Below are positions 4,844 through 5,579 of a DNA stretch of 5,579 bases, piece after piece. A model generated the notes under the pieces. That model saw only the letters and a list, made by a program, of their open reading frames with translations. It did not search any database and was not told the DNA's origin. This DNA comes from CADEFX01 sp050260355 (GTDB taxonomy: Bacteria > Pseudomonadota > Alphaproteobacteria > Rhizobiales > Hyphomicrobiaceae). The position numbers and the translations under genes are program-made. Location: NCBI GenBank assembly GCA_050260355.1, contig JBLNBZ010000117.1:1-5579 (forward strand), in the 5' to 3' direction. The stretch's first letter is position 1. Each line of letters opens with the position of its first letter.

Positions 4844-4875
4844 AAACGCCCGGCACAGACCGGGCGTTTTCTTTT
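4844..4875 (+). terminator. Strong intrinsic terminator
   Basis: A perfect 10-base-pair stem, AAACGCCCGG (4844-4853) with CCGGGCGTTT (4860-4869), has a six-base loop CACAGA and runs into TTTTCTTTT (4867-4875). This is a textbook Rho-independent terminator for + strand transcripts. The flanking A residues on the left give it a weaker bidirectional character. The stem ends only 16 bases before the next ATG, and the T tract abuts that gene's ribosome binding site. Confidence 0.9.
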
Positions 4876-4880
4876 GGAGG
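4875..4880 (+). promoter_or_regulatory. Ribosome binding site abutting the terminator
   Basis: TGGAGG lies five bases before ATG 4886 and fixes that start over the TTG at 4874. Because it directly follows the terminator's T tract, it is present only on transcripts that read through the terminator, or on transcripts started at an unseen site between the hairpin and the gene. Confidence 0.7.
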
Positions 4881-4885
4881 GCGTG

Positions 4886-5188
4886 ATGGTGGTAAACCTG
4901 TTTGACCGCAGGCGGCAAAAGGCGGGTGGCGCGGTTAAAAATGACGAGGCATATCGGCATCTGGCGGTCGCGGTGATCGGCGCTGCGGTTCACGATCTGC
5001 GTTCGAAGAACGAGATAGTGCGCCGCGACGCGCAGCGGTTCCTGTTTGCGCCAGAGCGCGCGAGTGATCGCGGCCTGTGGCTCGCGTGGCTTGACCACAC
5101 CGAGCAATCGTTTCAATCCCTCATGCGCCGCCGCTCGTGGCGCGGGCAGCCGAATAGCGTCATCGGCCGGGTGCCGCTGGCGGCGTAG
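4886..5188 (+). CDS. Hypothetical helical phage protein
   Basis: A 100-residue protein, not confidently recognised. The basic N-terminus (MVVNLFDRRRQKAGG) is followed by helices EAYRHLAVAVIGAAVHDLRS (21-40) and VRRDAQRFLFAPERASDRGLWLAWLDHTEQSFQSLMRR (45-82). Small phage proteins with the pattern 'A..DL......A..FL......LW..W......FQ..(L/M)' are common near the early/late junction, and this one fits that loose pattern, but no function can be named. ATG 4886 has TGGAGG at 4875-4880. It is the first gene after the strong terminator, so its expression probably depends on read-through. A 16-base gap separates it from the next gene. Confidence 0.72.
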   Translation: MVVNLFDRRRQKAGGAVKNDEAYRHLAVAVIGAAVHDLRSKNEIVRRDAQRFLFAPERASDRGLWLAWLDHTEQSFQSLMRRRSWRGQPNSVIGRVPLAA

Positions 5189-5204
5189 ATCGGAGCGTGC
5201 CGCT

Positions 5205-5426
5205 ATGAAACTCCGTCGCTATACCCTCATCCGCGTCGATGTCGAGCAGCCCCATGAGCTCGCTCGCGCGGAATACGAGTGCGGCTGCGGTGCCCGTGTC
5301 GTCGTGACGATTCCCGAGGAAGTGCCGCGTTGCCGGGCTTGCGACATCGCCTTCCGCCGCTTCCTGACCCGCACGACGAGCACCACGTTTAAGGCCAAAG
5401 ACTTCAAACCCCTGCCGGCTGGGTAA
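5205..5426 (+). CDS. Small zinc-ribbon-like protein
   Basis: A 73-residue basic protein with four cysteines spaced C26-x-C28-x14-C43-x2-C46 (YECGCGARVVVTIPEEVPRC, then RAC). This resembles a treble-clef or zinc-ribbon knuckle, with a β-hairpin RVVVTI between the pairs. The remainder is Arg/Lys-rich (MKLRRYTLIR at the start, RRFLTRTTSTTFKAKDFK near the end), compatible with nucleic-acid binding. The first pair is C-x-C rather than C-x2-C, so metal binding is likely but not certain. ATG 5205 follows CGGAG at 5191-5195 with a longer than usual gap. No specific family recognised. Its stop codon lies inside an inverted repeat, and an intrinsic terminator follows. Confidence 0.72.
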   Translation: MKLRRYTLIRVDVEQPHELARAEYECGCGARVVVTIPEEVPRCRACDIAFRRFLTRTTSTTFKAKDFKPLPAG

Positions 5427-5432
5427 GCCGGC
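5414..5432 (+). repeat. Inverted repeat straddling the stop codon
   Basis: GCCGGCT (5414-5420) and AGCCGGC (5426-5432) form a perfect 7-base-pair stem with a five-base loop that holds most of the TAA stop (5424-5426). There is no T tract directly after it, so it is not a standard intrinsic terminator; it may stabilise the mRNA 3' end or act with the terminator 25 bases downstream. Confidence 0.6.
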
Positions 5433-5456
5433 CCATCACCCTCCTCCGATGGTTTT

Positions 5457-5479
5457 GCCCGTTTCGGCGGGCTTTTTTT
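5457..5479 (+). terminator. Intrinsic terminator
   Basis: A stem of GCCCG (5457-5461) with CGGGC (5468-5472), with the six-base loop TTTCGG, is followed by seven T (5473-5479). The stem is short but GC-only and the T tract is strong. It ends the two-gene segment 4886-5426 and, like the terminator at 4844, lies immediately before the ribosome binding site of the next gene. Confidence 0.85.
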
Positions 5480-5494
5480 ATTCCCGAGGCGCCC

Positions 5495-5579
5495 ATGGGT
5501 GTCAGAGATTCCCACCCCTGGACGCGGAAAACGAATGCCCTCGCGTGGGCCCAGCGCGACCAGGACCGACTTGCCGGAG
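5495..5579 (+). CDS. N-terminus of a phage gene, cut by the window end
   Basis: ATG 5495 opens a frame that stays open to the right edge, giving 28 residues (MGVRDSHPWTRKTNALAWAQ, then RDQDRLAG). GAGG at 5486-5489 lies five bases upstream, and the gene starts just after an intrinsic terminator. The product cannot be named from this fragment. In comparable phages the genes here are often lysis, HNH-endonuclease or terminase genes, but nothing visible chooses among them. Confidence 0.6.
   Translation, partial: MGVRDSHPWTRKTNALAWAQRDQDRLAG

Noticed and set aside
4481..5116. 211-codon open frame on the - strand crossing the intergenic gap
   Set aside because: It lies antisense to two supported genes and the terminator, has no ribosome binding site or recognisable motif, and is explained by the GC-rich composition that keeps antisense frames open.
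1..5579. CRISPR array, tRNA, insertion sequence or attachment site
   Set aside because: I see no regularly spaced repeats, cloverleaf-like segment, transposase motif or terminal inverted repeats on either strand.

Overview
The window is a compact, GC-rich stretch of a tailed-phage or prophage genome. All genes I accept lie on the + strand. The high G+C, the strong GC bias at third codon positions and the look of the proteins suggest a temperate lambda-like phage of a high-GC proteobacterium, most likely in the Burkholderiales (Burkholderia/Ralstonia type). There are no host genes, integrase, tRNA or attachment site here, so free phage and integrated prophage cannot be told apart.

Region 1 (1-1538) is a nin-like recombination/accessory block. 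It holds the tail of an upstream gene, a NinB-family recombination protein, a YbcO/DUF1364-type zinc nuclease, an Acb2/Tad1-family protein (a predicted sponge for immune signalling nucleotides, and the most interesting gene here), and a small VSR/DUF559-type PD-(D/E)XK endonuclease. Region 2 (1538-3467) carries small accessory genes: two overlapping membrane miniproteins and four unrecognised soluble proteins, two of them with coiled-coil character. Region 3 (3493-4753) has a basic protein with a possible helix-turn-helix near its C-terminus, placed where lambdoid phages keep the late antiterminator Q, followed by a DUF4031 protein and a protein with a Gly/Lys/Arg-rich N-terminus. Most junctions in regions 1-3 are stop/start overlaps (ATGA, TAATG, TGATG, GTGA) or have a short gap with a good Shine-Dalgarno. 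The block is therefore very probably one polycistronic early/delayed-early transcript.

Region 4 (4754-5579) breaks that pattern. It has an AT-richer gap of about 130 bases ending in a strong intrinsic terminator, then two small genes (an unknown helical protein and a four-cysteine zinc-ribbon-like protein), a second intrinsic terminator, and the start of another gene running off the end. Each terminator sits directly in front of the ribosome binding site of the next gene, as expected for a phage late region read through by an antiterminator.

As a unit, the window looks like the delayed-early end of a lambdoid right operon: recombination functions, then accessory genes including a likely counter-defence protein, then a candidate regulator, then a terminator-guarded switch to later genes.
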